Positions 12,201 to 27,200 of a stretch of DNA of 64,000 nt are shown here, piece by piece (position 1 is the stretch's first letter; each line of letters begins with the position of its first letter). This stretch comes from Deroplatys truncata (Eukaryota; Arthropoda; Insecta; Mantodea; Mantidae): positions 102,281,488 to 102,345,487 of the forward strand of contig CM060984.1 in NCBI GenBank assembly GCA_030765065.1, read 5' to 3'. Under the pieces are notes generated by a model, which saw nothing but the letters and a program-made list of their open reading frames with translations, did no database searches and was not told the DNA's origin. Made by a program: the position numbers and the translations under genes.

Positions 12201-15200
12201 ATTTATAAACTGTTTTAAAAATATTACATTATTGTTTCCAAGAATTACTAGTAGCATTATTAAACTTTCTAATTCATTATTGCCTCAAGGTTACCTCATT
12301 GTTAGCAACTTTCGGCCTCTGTTCTCACAGCTTCTACATTATTAAATTACGTAATACATTCACATAACATTATTATACATGTACACAATAATATAAACAT
12401 TAATACAATAACTGTTACATACATTTTATATATTATATTATATTATACACATATTGCTTCAAGGTGGGCTGTTATTTATTTTTTTATATTATATAATTAG
12501 ACTGATATTATTTAAGTGTTAAAAACACTGCCTTACTCCTGAAAAGAGGAATGTCAGGTAACTCTAAAACTCTGAGCTCTATCAATATGACCTACCAGTT
12601 AAAGAATGTTAACATCAGAGTGGGAGTGGTTCTGAATTTTGAAATTCCCACCATTGATGATGTCATGTGATTAACCAGAAGAACAGAGGCTAACACAATG
12701 CCAAGTAAGACCAAACCAGCACCAGGAATGGTAGTTAACCATAAAATTGACTACTAGTCCTAGTAAGAGATGTAAGTAGAGAGAAGAGAAGTGTTAAAAA
12801 TTTGTCAACTCATTCTAAAATAAGCTACAATAATGCTCCACCGTATACAGTACTTCCTGTTTATTTATATAAAGAAAGGATATTTGAAATAAAACAGATT
12901 ATGACTTGCATTGTTACGTTTCTAGGTCTCTTGGGCACACTCACCTCAGTTTTAATGGTGTTTCTTGGAGTTCATGCAGGAAGAATACTTTTAAGCTACC
13001 ATTATACTTTCATGAGAATGTTAAGATGGTGTGCTTGGTCACTTATCACAGTAAGTAATAATAGGTAATTTTTAGCTAAAAAAAATATGCTGCAATAGAG
13101 GAATATATATTCTGGAAGTTGTTCTCACGCTAAGCATGTGTAACCTAAAGATGGAGAGTGAATCAGACTGAAAAAAATTATGCCATTACCAGGATTTGAA
13201 CAATGTAGCTTTGACTTTCTGTGCCAAGGCTTTTCCATTGAGCTACTATGGCCCTTGCATGAGAATGTGCACTGAATATCTCTTGTTTGGTATGTATGTA
13301 CATATATATTTTTCAGAACCTTCAATGTGATATTAATTGAATATTATAACCTCAAAGGTGACTCAGTATTGCAAATTCTTTATTACCAGACTATTTCTAG
13401 GATTAATTTACTGCATTTCCCTTAAAACATAAAGTCCTCCCTTTTTCCTGAATCTGTTTTATGAAGTTCAGGGGAGTTTTAGAATTTTTTAAGGATGTTC
13501 CTTATACTCCTACTCAGGCTCCAAAGATAAAATATAATAGTTAAGTAGAAGCTTACAGAGAGTGATGCATTACTAATATATGTGACTAATGACTTAATGA
13601 GCCAAAATTTGAAATACTATAATATTCCAATGTCTTTATGATTTGTTTGAGAGTCCAAGATTTTTATTTTCATAAATTTGATTAATTTATTTACGAGAAA
13701 TATTAGTGTGAAAAGGCATACAAATGTACTAGAGTCAAATGTTTAAACTTTGTCAAATTTATTGGGTTGTATAATTTGAATATCTCTTGCCATTACATTA
13801 AAAATTATGTTAATTTGAGAAGAAGAGGTGTACATGTTTATAGGTGCCACCTTGTTATACATTTTTGGGGGAAGGATTGTGCAATTAATTTTGGGTATTA
13901 ATAAATATTTAGTGCAATTACTAAAGTAGTAGGTATTTAATTACAGTATAATACAGTTTCTTGAAAATTAAATGGTTCATTAATTTAAAGTTTGCGGAAA
14001 AATAATGTAAAGTCGTTGAGTCTTATCTTACTGTTTTCTGAAAAAAGTGTTGCATCTCAGTTCATTCCTACTGACACGGGTGCCGAGGTTGTTAAAATAT
14101 GGACTTGTGAGCTTGGACATGGACTTGTCTGTGGTTCAAATCCCACCAAGACCATCCTTCCTGATAGATATTTTTCCAGATTTTCCTCAGTCCTCATAAC
14201 TGGTAAATGTCAGGGAGGTACCCTAAACTTAGGCCTGGAACGTTTCCTTCCTAAATTTCCTTTCCCAATTATTATTTCATTTCATCCATCATCAATGACC
14301 ACCTCTTGTAGTGCCATATACAGTAAGAATGCGGGTAAGCTCATTCCCTAACCAGGCAGGTTGTCAAAACAGTATAATTAATTTTATTGGTTTTACATAA
14401 TAAAACATATTTGTCTAATATGTGTACCCAGGAACAAAGTACTTGTGAATTGTAAGTCGCCATTGAGATTGCAACCTGGAAAATGAGAAGCCTTGGAGGT
14501 CTACCTGAGGAAAAACTTGAGTCATTTGGGGAATTCAATGTCCTACCAGCATTTTGTCATAGTAGCTCAATGGTTAGAGCAACTGCATGGAAAGCGGGAG
14601 AACTATGTTCAAATCCCAGCATGACATTGAGTTTTTCAGGTTGCTTTGCATTAAAAACAATCCCTAGGTTGCCAAAAAAGTATAATTAATTTCATTAGTT
14701 GTACATAACAAAACATAAGTCCATTCCTTCAGTTCTTCACCATTCCTGGTTATAAATTTGTCTGCCACTGAATGAAGATTTAAGTTTATGGCTTCTTCAC
14801 GATTACAATGGATGGCAGCAACAGGCGAATACAAGGAATTTCAAACTAGCCACACACATTACAAAAGTTATTTTAAGACCTTGTTACTATTTAGGTATGA
14901 GGATAATCATGAACTGAAAAAAATGGATGTAATGTGATTCCTTGGATTTCTTACAACATACTAAATCAATTGCATTTTGCTTAACATCTTATTTCAAAAA
15001 ATGATTGTAGATATTAAAACTGTAAAATATGTTTCTACCATAGGGGATGAAACTACAGATGTATCAACATAAAAACAATTCAGTATTTGTGTACTCCAGT
15101 TCTGATCTGATATTAAGTGAAACCTAGGTTGCATCATCATTGCCTTTGTTTAAGAGTTGGAACTCTGCATTTGCAACTCCCTTCCATGTTTTTAATTTTT

Positions 15201-18200
15201 TTTTCTTTTTCTGTTTGTTTAAGGAGAAATCTATCTTGGAACTTTGGGGGGGCCAGGCCTCTCCAGTGAAATTGTTGGGTGGGCGATACACTGGCATTGT
15301 AAGTTAGGGGTAGAAAATGCCTTGCCCTCTTAAGTCAGCGCCTATGTATGCATATAAGTATGAATAAAATGAAGTGAATATACAGGAGGGACTTCAAAAC
15401 TTAAGAAGAAAGATAGAAAAAAATCCTGAATAGGTATCCTATACTACAGAGAGCCAAAAACTACGAACTGCCTGCGCTGTGTTTTTCATGTCCACGTCCT
15501 TGGCGCTTGTTGCCGTCTGCCGCTATCATAGAAAGGCGCGGATGAAACCATACAACATTTTTAAAACTACTTTTAAAGGCTTTACTTACCAACTTTATGA
15601 AAGAAGATGCTGAAACTGGCCACCGTCGTTGTCCATACATTTTTGGCACCTCTTTAGGAAACTATCCATCACTCACCGTAGTTCACGTTGAGAAATGCTG
15701 GCAATTTTCTGGCGGATATTTTGTTTTAATTCTTCCAGGGTGTGTGGGTTTGTCTTGTACACTTTGTTTTAAGTTACCCCAGAGATAGAAATCGCAGGTG
15801 TTAAGTCGGGGGACCGAGGGGACCGCAAATCTCTACTAATAATTCTGTCCTCAAACACACTTTCAATGGTTCTCATCGAAATATTGGCTGTATGAGCTGT
15901 TGCAGTCTTGTTGTAAAAAGGCAAAGTCATGCTCCCTGTCTGTTAATTCTCTAAAAACAGGGGGCAAAATTGTGTTCACATATGCATGGGCTTCAACTAT
16001 TGACTTGAAAACAATTGGCTTGAAAAATATGTACTATGAACAATAACTTAGTTAATGTGCATCATATATGTTAATTTGGCGTCAGATAAAACTTTCAAAA
16101 GTTTCAATCTCCTGGTTTATTCAGCACATATTTGTGCCTGTTCTTTAGCAAGTTTAATGTTCTTTAACCAGATGGTCATATCGGATAATAAATGAAAAAA
16201 TTATGAATATTATTGTGACAGTCCAGGTTTTCAGTGTTACATTTCTCAGTTCTCTATGTCACTGTTTTGTTTTTATGTAGTTCACCTTCACTGGGAGTTC
16301 ACTTCACTAAGGTGAGCAAATACAATTCTGTCACTTCACTTCCTCTGTGATGTAGCCTCTTCACACTGGATGGTTCACTTCACTCGGGAGTCAAACACAA
16401 GAACTCCACACCCTGTTGCTCTGCAGTAGCACTCGCTGCACCTCACAACAGCCGTCACCAACTCACCTGGAGAATCGCTCTTGATGTTGCACCAGACACA
16501 CACTCACTAACTCGTTTGCTCACAGACTGACTCAACAACTCTCTTGCTCTCACGAGAACACTTGCTTATATGGTCAGTGGAATCTTTTCACAAGGCTCTT
16601 GAACGTTCTAGAACAATTTCGACACACTTCTTGGAGGAGGGGGGAGAAGCTTCCAGAAGGTCCTAGTTATCTGCCGATAGTGCACCCAATGTTTATGCTG
16701 GCTTAGTTATTGTTTGCTCGATAGCCCAACGCTGACCTCCCAATAACCTTGGACATAGCCCTGCTTCGTACAGCTCCCTCCTCAGTGCTACTAATCCTGA
16801 GCAGCTCCCTTATATGGGGCAAGCCGATTAAGATGGACCTCCATCAGCCTTCCTCGAGGTTGACGCCAAATGTGGTATAGCACATCGTTGATGCAGGTGA
16901 TTATCTTATACAGATATCCCAGGAATGTTGCAGCTTCGAGCGACTTCCCTTTCATCCTCGTTGGATGGTAGAGCCATATGAGGTCACCCTCCTGGAATCT
17001 GGCAATGTTCGTCAGACGGTCATAACGCACTTTTATTCGGTCACTTGCCAGCTTCTGGTGCTCTCTGGCTAGATGGTGTATGTCATCCAGCCTACCCATT
17101 TGCACCCTGACATAATTCGTTGCAGGCTGGTCAGCATCAGAGGGCATGCCGAACAACAGATCACAAGATAGCCATAGCTCCCATCCAAATACCATGTTGA
17201 CCGGTGTTATGCCAGTGGACTTGTGTAGTGATACTCAGTAGGCCAGGAGGAATAATACCACATGCACATCCCAATCTCGCTGATGGATAGATAACACTTT
17301 CCGGAGGTGCTCCTCAACCGTCTTAATATAACACTCTACCATTCCGTCTGACTGTGGATGAAGGGAAGTTGCATGGCTCTTGTGGATCCCGAGGCGCTGG
17401 AGTAGCTCTTGAGGTTGGATTCAGAATTCGTCCCCTGGTTACTATGGAGCTCCTGGAGGGGAGATCTCGAACCGCAAAAGAAGTTGCCCACCAGCGCTTT
17501 AGCCACAGTCGAAGCCTCTTAATTAGGAATTGCGTAAATCTCCGGCCACTTGCATAGCCAACAGCAGTTAGTGTCTGTCCTTGCGAAAGGGCCATGTCGA
17601 CAATTCTTTCTAACGTGCTCCGATACATTGTTTCATCCGGCCCCGATTTCGAGTTTGGGGCCCATGACTTGCCGCACAGATGTCGCATTGTTGGCACCAC
17701 CTCTCCACATCGCTACGAAGGTGCAACCTATAAATTCGGCGACGGAGCTTCCCCAAGGTCTTATACCCAGGTGCGCTCAATAGTACCGGCACGGGTCTCC
17801 TCGAGGACTTCTTTCACCTTGCTCTTCGGGAGTGCCTACTGTTCCCTCTTAATTCTTCAGTCTCGGACTCTCACCCTCTCTTTAATACATCGTTCCCAAC
17901 CATCAGGGAATCTCCTGGGTCCAGTACCTCGTAGATCGGGCGACATCCTCCCACAGATCGTGCACCCAATTCTTTATCCGTCAGATCAGCCATATGTCTC
18001 GATCTGCTAGCTGCCCCCGCCTCAAGGTCTCTTCATCCCAACCGATTGAGGTTGCACCGCTCTCCTTCGCCTCGATTTTCGCATAATGGTTGCAGCTTTC
18101 CTGGCAGTGCTAGGGAAAGGGCGTCTGCATTAGAAGCACCCTCCTGCCCAGTGCTCCGAGGTAAAATTGTATTCCTGCAGCCGTTGGACCCAGCTGTCCT

Positions 18201-21200
18201 TCCAAATTAGGAAACCTAGCAGCCAAATTAGGGCGGACTGGTCCATTCGGAGGTAGATTCTACTGAAGTAGTCCAGTATTCGCTCTTCTCCATCCTGCTC
18301 TTGCGAAAGGATACCCCCAATACCGAAGTCACTGGCATCAGTGCCCATGATCAACTTTTTACCTGGGATTGGATCTCCTAGTACCGGGGATGTGCACAGG
18401 GCGTTCTTCAAGGTCTGGAAAGACATCTCTCAGCTTGGTCGGACCACTGGAAGGTTCGTTGTTCCTCTATCAGCTGTGTCAGCGGTTTGGCGTTTGCATA
18501 CCCTGCCACAAATTTCTGGTAATTCGCGTAGACACCCAGGAACTGGTGCAGTTCCTATTTATTTCTGGGCTTAGGCCACTCTTTGACGGACTCTAGCCTA
18601 TGGGTGGTCCGCAGCCACTCCAGCAGGGCTTATGATGTGTTTTAGGTGGCAACTTCCTTTTTAAACAGCTGACACTTCTTGGGATTCAATTTAAGGTTGG
18701 CCTGGTGAAGCCTTTCTAACACCTTCCTCAGGTTGCTTAGATGATCCTCGAATGTCTTGCCTATAACGATGATGTTGAGGTAAAGGAGACAAGTGTCGTA
18801 TGTGAGGTCTCCCATTACAGACTTCATCAGTCTCTGGAATGTTGCGGGGGCATTACAGAGTCCAAAAGGCATTACCATGAACTGCCACAGACCATGTCCA
18901 GTAGAAAATGCTGTCATCTCTTTGCCGGGGTGAAGTGCCACTTGCCAGTGCCTCGGCTTCAGGTCCAAGGTGGAAAACCACTTGGCTCCCACATGTTTAG
19001 GGTGTCGTCGATCCGTGGCAACGAAAAGCAGTCTTTCTTGGTAAAGTTCAGCTTCCAGTAGTCAACGCAGATCTCCAGCCTTCTTTTTCACTAGCACTAT
19101 CGATGATGACCATGGGCTATCGGATTCCCTATTATGCCTCTTATCTTCATGTCCGCTATCCGGTTATCTATTTCCTTCTGCTTTCCTAGCGGAACACGGC
19201 GAGCTGGCTGCCTAATCGGTCGAGTATCACTGGTGTCAATGCGATACATCACTCTATCGGTACGGCCATAATCATCTTCTGATAGGTTGAAGATGTCCTG
19301 GAATTCGGTGATCAAGTTCTCAGTTGTCTCCTGGACAAGGTTACTTCAATGATTAACCAGTTTCTTGGTGTTCGGTCAGCCCTCGATGTCTGCTGCAGAT
19401 ATTATAGGGTCGACCGGCTCGCACTTCCCCAAGACAGTTCGCTAAGCAGCTTCCTGATCCCGTTTGGTGATATTAACGACTCTCACTGGGACGGTCTCCC
19501 GAGCAGGAAGCAGCGCTCTCGTGACATAAACTGAAGCTCAGTAGCATCCTCCGTCCACAATCATGTTCCTTGCTATGGTTTTCTGTGCCTGCGCCGACAC
19601 CACCCTCTCACTCCACGCTGAAACCACATCTCATTCAGCAAGCGTCTCATGGGTTCCAACCTCTCCAGATGGTTCAATGGGATTTCGTCGCGGCCATGGT
19701 GCAATATGCAGCACCCGACGTCCACCTTGGCATCGAAGAACCGAAGGTCATCCAGGCCCAGGATAATTTCCTCAGTAATTACAGCAATGAACACCCACAA
19801 TTACAGCTTGCTCCTGCTCCTCTGCAGGGGCGTCCCGAATCTATCCGTGCGCAACCAGTCCATCTTCCTCATTCCCAGTCACGATGTTCAGTGTAAAGCA
19901 AGGGGAAGGTGATGACGGCACCGATGTGCCCCTCTTCACGCTGGCTCATATTAGTTTTCCTGATCCTCGACTGGGGTGCGCTCATAGTCCGGCCTCTCTG
20001 CAGCTCCAGCACTTAGGTCTCCCGAGGTGGTCCCAGTTCTGGCCGGTACCGGGGTGACTCTTTCGGCCATCATCTTTGCCACTTCAATGCGGAGGCCAGC
20101 CGCCAGGGCATCGTTGACGTTGTGGTGTTCCGTCAGGAGGAGCGTTGTTTCACCTCCCATTCTCTCACCCCATTGATTAACATGTGGACTGCCTCTTTGG
20201 AAATATAACCTGGTGGTAAATCCTTCAGGGCCCGATGCACCAGCCACTCCACCTTCATGGCAAATTCTCACCTGGTTGTTGCATTCTTGCTTTCAGCTGG
20301 GCTCTGTAAGCAGCAACCAGGTGATGTTCTCCATAACATCCCTTTAATTGTTTAATAAATTTCTTGGCCGAGCCTTAAATGGGGAAAGTGCTAAGGGTTT
20401 CCGCTGCTTGCCCCTGCAGGGCAGCTAAAAGCTGTCTTGTCATCATCTCTGCCTGCATCCAAGCATTGTATGTAGCAATGATCTCAAACTGCTGCTTAAA
20501 CACCACTCAGGATGAAGTACTGTCGAATTTGGAGGCTTCACTGTTTTTACATTAGGCGACCTCATAGTGGTGGGTCCCTCTACACCTTCGGTACAGATCT
20601 TGGATGCTAGGTTGCAGCGCATATCCTCCACTGCAGTTTCCATCATTCTCTTGCTTTCCTTGGTCTACTGGTCTAGATCTTCTTGACGATTTAGTTGCTT
20701 TATTGGTTTATTTTCCTTCGTTTCCTTGTCTAAAAGTTTTTCTTGCTGATTCAGGCACTATTCCAGACACTCTTCCACTGCAGTAATCTTACCCTCTACA
20801 TTAGATTTGATTTTTTCTAACTCCTTAGCGATGTCATCTTTCAAATCCTTCACTGTGGAATTTATCTCACACTTTACGGAGTTGCTGTCAAAGCCGAGTT
20901 TGGGTCTCATTTTATTCATTTATTTTTTAACACTGTCCATTTTCTCCATTCCAAATTTCATTTCTTCCAATTGCGTATTCATTTCTGTTCCCATCTTGTC
21001 CATTCCGGATTCCATTTTTGTCTCCATCTTCTTCATTTTACTCAATTCTCTCCATTCAGGCTAATAATTTTTTAAACATTTCCTCCAACTTGGTTTTCAA
21101 GCCCAATCCTGACACCAGTGTGACTGGCCAGTTTTTCAACTGTCACCTTTCTCCGTTCTCATTGTCGCTGTTTCATTTTTATCTGTCACTGTTTTGTTTT

Positions 21201-24200
21201 TATTTAGTTCACCTTCACTTTGAGTTCACTTCACTAAGGTAAACTAGTTCTATTCTCCGTCACTTCACTTCCTTCATGACGTAGCCTCTTCACACCGCAC
21301 AGTTCACTTCACTCAGGAGTCGAACACAGAAGAGCTACATAACCCGTCACATCACAGTAGCACTCACTGCACATCACAACAGCCAACTGTTAACAATTAA
21401 TTTTTTTTTTTGAATAGAGGGTCAACTGAAAAATTGAATGCCACAGCTGGGATTTGACCACGGTTCTGCCACTCTCCATGCGGATGCTCTAACCATTGAG
21501 CTACTGTGACAACATGCTAGTGGGACATTGAATTCCCCAATTGTATAGAGTCAACTGAAAAATTCAGTGCCACAACTGGGATTTGAACATGGTTCTCCTG
21601 CTCTCCATGCGGATGCTCTAACCATTGAGCTACTGTGACAACATTCAGTTGGGAAATTCAAGTGTCCCACCGGCATGTTGTCACAGTAGCTCAAAGGGTA
21701 GAGCAACCGTGCGTGGAGCAGGAGAACTGTTCAAATCCCGGCTGTGGCATTGAAGTTTTCAGTTGACTCGATATTAAAAACTTGCCAAGACCAGGCTAAG
21801 GTCTCTAAAAGGTATAATTAATTTCAATTAATTATACATATGTATATATAATAATTAAAAAGAAAAAATTAATTTTATGTTCTTAGCTTTATTTTCTTCT
21901 GCAGTATTATTTCCAAAAGCAATTCTATGTATTAAGTGGCTTCTATCTGAATTCTTGACTCCAGCCATAATAATATGAAGCTGGAAAATTAACTTCAGTA
22001 GTATTGTAAATGAACATTTATGTTCATGTTCTCAATGGTTCACTGAGTTAAATTTGTAGCTGGGTATGCAAACCCACCCAACTCACCGAATAAAGACCTC
22101 TAGCTACAAAATTATGACACCAGCACACAAAGCACATGAGATCCTAACTACCAATGCTGATGTTCATTCCTATAATACTCATAGGAAAACTGCACACTAA
22201 TGTTCATAAGATAAAGCTATATAATAAAGAATTTGCCAAGTATAATGGGTTAACATTATCCAACATGTTACCTCCTATGAGCAGATTTAAGACAGCAACA
22301 CAATTTTTTCAGCAAAATAAAACCATTTTATTCAGTAGACAAATATTGTAAATACTCTGAAAGAAGAGTCGGCAATAATTATTATATCCTCTCCTATTAC
22401 CAAATGTTTTAATTAATTTTGTTGTTTCTTAGTTATGGGCAAACATGGCCATTATTCTTTTTATACTTTTTATTTTTATATGAAGGAACAGAAGTGTACT
22501 TGACATGTAATTGTGGAATATTCTGTGAATTTGTTATACTGATGCATACTGCTATATGTAACTTAGTGGATGAATAAACATTTTCTATTTTGAGCCAGTT
22601 TTCATATTCTGTTGGAATTATTCTACTTTTATTTTTTGCAAAAATAGGGTATAGGGTTATTATACTGGTTGCTGTTGCATTATAAAATCCTTCCTCACTC
22701 TTTGTGCCATGTGTTCCTCCTGATTGGAAGATATGTGTTTACTTGCATTATTTCAGTTTGTTGTTAATCATCAAAACAGCAAAAATAACTATGTTTTTGC
22801 TGTTTTTGTAATAACCATAATTGCCTCCTCTCTGAATTTATGACACTACTTTCCTCCATACAACTTTTCCTTTTAACAGCTGATTTTCTGGTGAGTGCCA
22901 CCATTTGCCAGCATAGCTATAACTGGTAGTACTTTTTATTGCATAGGATTAGTTTTCTTTCAGGAAGTTAAGTATCAGTGTATTTTGTTTTGATATTAAG
23001 TAATTTTAGCAAATACTTGCCGCCATTTGAAAGTTGAATCAGAGTGTAAAAACTCAGTGCCACAGCTGGAACTGAAGCACAGATCTTCAGCTCTCCTGAT
23101 GTTTTATCATTTGAGCTACTATGGCGCAAGCGCATTAAAATGTTGCAAGTAGTTTTAATTTCCAGGATTTATATAACTCTTTTGTTCATATAATAAATTT
23201 GCAGCTATATCTCCATTTATATCAACAAACTTAAGCTTTTGTATAGACATAGGATTTTTCAGTAAACTATGTTCAGACAGGGATGGTAATTTGTATTCCA
23301 AAATAGATTTTAATTGCCATTGTATGAGTGAAAATAATAAGGTTGCAATACTTTCATAAAACAATTTATTTCAGGGCATCATAGCTGGTGTTCTTTGTGG
23401 CTTTTCTAAGAATGATGGAGTTATCCCAGTGAACAAGAATCTTTGGTCACTGTCATTTGTGTTGGCATTAGCAAGTATGGCATTCCTGGTGCAGAGCCTT
23501 TTATACTTTATCATCGATGCCAAGCGGTGGTGGTCTGGAGCACCATTTTATTATGCAGGTAAGTATAGGTACATTCAATATTTATAGGAAATTGAAAGTG
23601 TCTAAACAACACTGGAGTAACATATTTTCATAATTAAATAATTATGCTACTCTTCTACCAGATGATGATTTGACTTCAGTTGTCAAAGTTGTCAAACTCT
23701 TTGTCCAGCTTTCCTCTTGAGTACTTCAAATTCCAGCACTGCTCATGGTATCACCAATTCAAAAATCACAAGGTATCTACAAGTCATGAAGATATAAAAC
23801 TCTGGAAAAGCAAGGAAATTAAATATAGATGAAATTGTTTTTCCTGTCATCAATACTTGAATAAAGATTAATTTCCTCTGTTATAGCATTAGTAATATAT
23901 ATATAATTTTTTTTATACATTTTATTTACACATTTATGCACATAATAGGTAGAGAAGCATTCTACCCAAAAATTCGAAATGGAGATTTCACCAAAACTAC
24001 ATGTCTTGAGGCTCCCTAAATCCAAAAAAGAATTTCTAGAGAAAAGGACTGTGTGTGTGTGCGTGTGTGCGTGCGTGCGTGCGTGCGTGCGTGTCATACA
24101 GCACCACAGACAGTGACACTGGTGATACATGAAATGAAATGAAATTATAATTGGGAAGTTTAGAGTAGCTCCTTGGAATTTGCCAGTTACGCTGGTAAGA

Positions 24201-27200
24201 ACCTCATCCCACCAGAGGACATTTGGTGGGATTTGTACTGGAGATCTCTGATTCACGATTTCATGCCTTAACAGCCTTGGCTTCCCATGTCAGTAGTCAG
24301 GGAATGAGAATCACATTTGCAACATAGATCTCTGCTTCCGTGATAATTAATACCAGGCAGTAATACAGACCATAATTATGTGACAGATGGTTTCCTGAGA
24401 TCAACTTTTATTTGTTTAACTGGGTGAATGTAATTAAAATGCTCTAAAACATATTAAAATGTGAATAGAATAATGGTGATCTGATTGATAAGTATTACTT
24501 GTCCTATCAGAGGGACTGCAAATATTCCACATCTGAGATAAATACTAACTTTGTTAATCTCGAGTTCAAAATCAGATTTTTATAGACAAAAAGCAAAGTG
24601 AAAAAGATATACTCACCTTTATTTAAATTAGCACAAAATGTGATTTTTGGCAAGTGAAAAATTAATAAATACGTAAATGTGATTTAATAGCAAATTTTCA
24701 TTAAGTATGGTGCTTGTTTTTGAAGAACTATATTTGGACAGATGAGGCTTTTATAATTGCATAGTAGGGTTTAAGTTCAACGTAGTAGATTAATTTTGCA
24801 ATGTTCTTTGTTGTGCCATTTTGGTACATTAGGCCAACACTACCTAAACAAAAGGTGCAGAGTAATGTTACTATTTGTAAGTGATTCTTGTTTATGAGGC
24901 CTTATTTGTACTTGCTATGACTTGTACAGGGAGAGCCAAAAGACTACGAACCGCTGCACGGTACTTTTCCTGTCCGTGTCCTCGGCACTCATTGCCATCT
25001 GCCACTATCATAGAAAGGCGCGGATTAACATACAACATTTTTAAAACTACTTTTAAAGGCTTTACTTACCAACTTTATGAAAGTGTGTTTGAGGACAGAA
25101 TTATTAATGGAGATTTGTGGCCCCCTCGGTCCCCTGACCTAACCCCCTGCAATTTCAAACAAAGTGTACAAGACAAACCCACACATCCTGGAAGAAGTAA
25201 AACAAAATATCCGTCAGGAAATTGTCAGCATTTCTCAACATGAACTACGGCGAGTGATGGATAGTTTTCTAAAGAGGTGCTGAAAATATATGGACAACGA
25301 CGGTGGCCAGTTTCAGCATCTCCTTTCATAAAGTTGGTAGGTAAAGCCTTTAAAAGTAGTTTTAAAAATGTTGTATGGTTTCATCCGCACCTTTCTATGA
25401 TAGCGGCAGATGGCAACGAGCGCCGAGGATGCAGACAGAAAAAACACAGCGCAGCCAGTTCGTAGTTTTTTGGCTCACTCTGTAGAATACATATAGCTCA
25501 GTTATCTCTCTTTACAAAATACTGCAAGTCTGCAGACTGACTTACAAAACATTCAACCTGCTGCCTTAGCATTCAGCCTTCTCTGTTCTACAAACAGAAA
25601 ACTAGTTGGAGTGATAATGCTAGTTCTTGTCACAATAGGTCACTCTGATTGCTTTGTTGCATAATGAATAAAATGAAGGTTGCACAGTGTTGTCAGTTGT
25701 ACCAACAAGCTGCTAAATCTGAAGGATTTTGACCAGTTTGGTTACCGAATCACTCAAAAGCAATTAATGGTTTTTAATAGATTTTGATGTTTGCTTGCAC
25801 TTCGCTAAAAGCAATACTTGTAACAAAATTGGATATTGTTTTCTATTTGACCATTTTCTTTGATTGGAATAATACTATTAGCAGCATCTTCAATAACACT
25901 TGGACATGAGATATGCCCTTTATGGGGGGAGGATAATTTTTAATAACTGTTCTTACTACATATGGCAGGCACCCTAGTGGTCGACAGTGGTGATGATGAT
26001 ACATGAAATTAAATGATAATCTGGAAAGGAAATTTTGGAAGGGGATGTTCTAAGCCTAAGTTTAGGGTGCCTCCGTAGCATTTGCCAGTTATGAGAACTG
26101 AGGAAAAGTCATGAAAAACATCAGTCAGTAGGATGGTCTCAAAAATATTTTTTTTTTAAAAATAATGATTGTGTGTAGGGAGACTACCCTTTACATGTGA
26201 AGTTTTTCATTAATTTTTATTGCTTTCTCTACTGGAGTAAATATAGGAGTATTGCATTGTACCCAAAAATTTGATACCAGCATTTCACTGGAAATACAAG
26301 TTTTAAGGCTTCCTGAATCCAAAATGGATTTTTAAATTCAGTGTCTTCCAAAGGTGCTACATAAAGATTTTCAAGAAAATCTCCCCATCCCAAACTACCC
26401 TTAACATGGATAATTTTTTTTGTTATTTTTTTTATTTACTCAAAAATGATGCAAACAATTTTGATTAAAATACCACATGTTTAAGATATTTGCAAGACAA
26501 ATACAGTGCGGTCATTTTATGGTGAGACCACGCATCCCACATATGCGTGCTCTGCATAGTGTCTATTACAATTAAGGTCTTTTGTTGCATAACTCCTGCA
26601 TTTTTTAAGGAAAGGGAGGGCAATAAGTGCATTACTTACAAGTGAAAGTAATATTGCACTACAATGAGTACTAACATTGTTATAAGTGGGTTGGAAATGG
26701 TGTCTATCTGCATAAAGACATTCCTGGCATCTTCAATAAAAATGTCCATTCACACACATAAGTTCTTCTCACATAATGTTAATAATTTTTGTCCTTTAAT
26801 TAATTTATTGTGTGGGGATTATTCCTATAAACTTTATTTTTTAGGGCTCCCCACAAATAGATGCACCAGTTTTGTCAATTTTTTCCTCCATTAGAATATC
26901 TTGTTTCCCTTCTTAGGTTTATTGTGTAGCGATCCCGTTGTCCTAAACTTATTATTCAGATGCCTAACAGTCTGTACCTGGAACTGGAATACCAGGAAAT
27001 CTGTCTTGAAATTTTCTGCATACCTGTCTACATTATTAGGTCTTTACATATGTATCGTAATTAAAAATTCATTGTTCAAACATGAATTTGTCAGCAGGCA
27101 TTTCAGTGGACTAATAACAAAACATTAACATACTTAAGCAAATCATATATAACACACATGTCTTGAATAAACTTTCACTTTTGAGGTGCACTTTATAACA

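Larger units (their letters stand above)
16214..21385 (-). mobile_element. Gypsy-type LTR retrotransposon, degenerate, one LTR truncated
   Basis: Related terminal sequences lie at 16214-16770 (3' LTR) and about 21141-21385 (remaining part of the 5' LTR). They share gttcaccttcact, agttcacttcacta and gtagcctcttcacac. On the - strand the order is coiled-coil and gag (21100-19950), protease remnant, reverse transcriptase, RNase H and integrase, which is the Gypsy order. The 5' LTR ends at a SINE cluster. Many frameshifts and stops show that it is dead. It sits in the HGSNAT intron, antisense to the gene. Confidence 0.88.
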
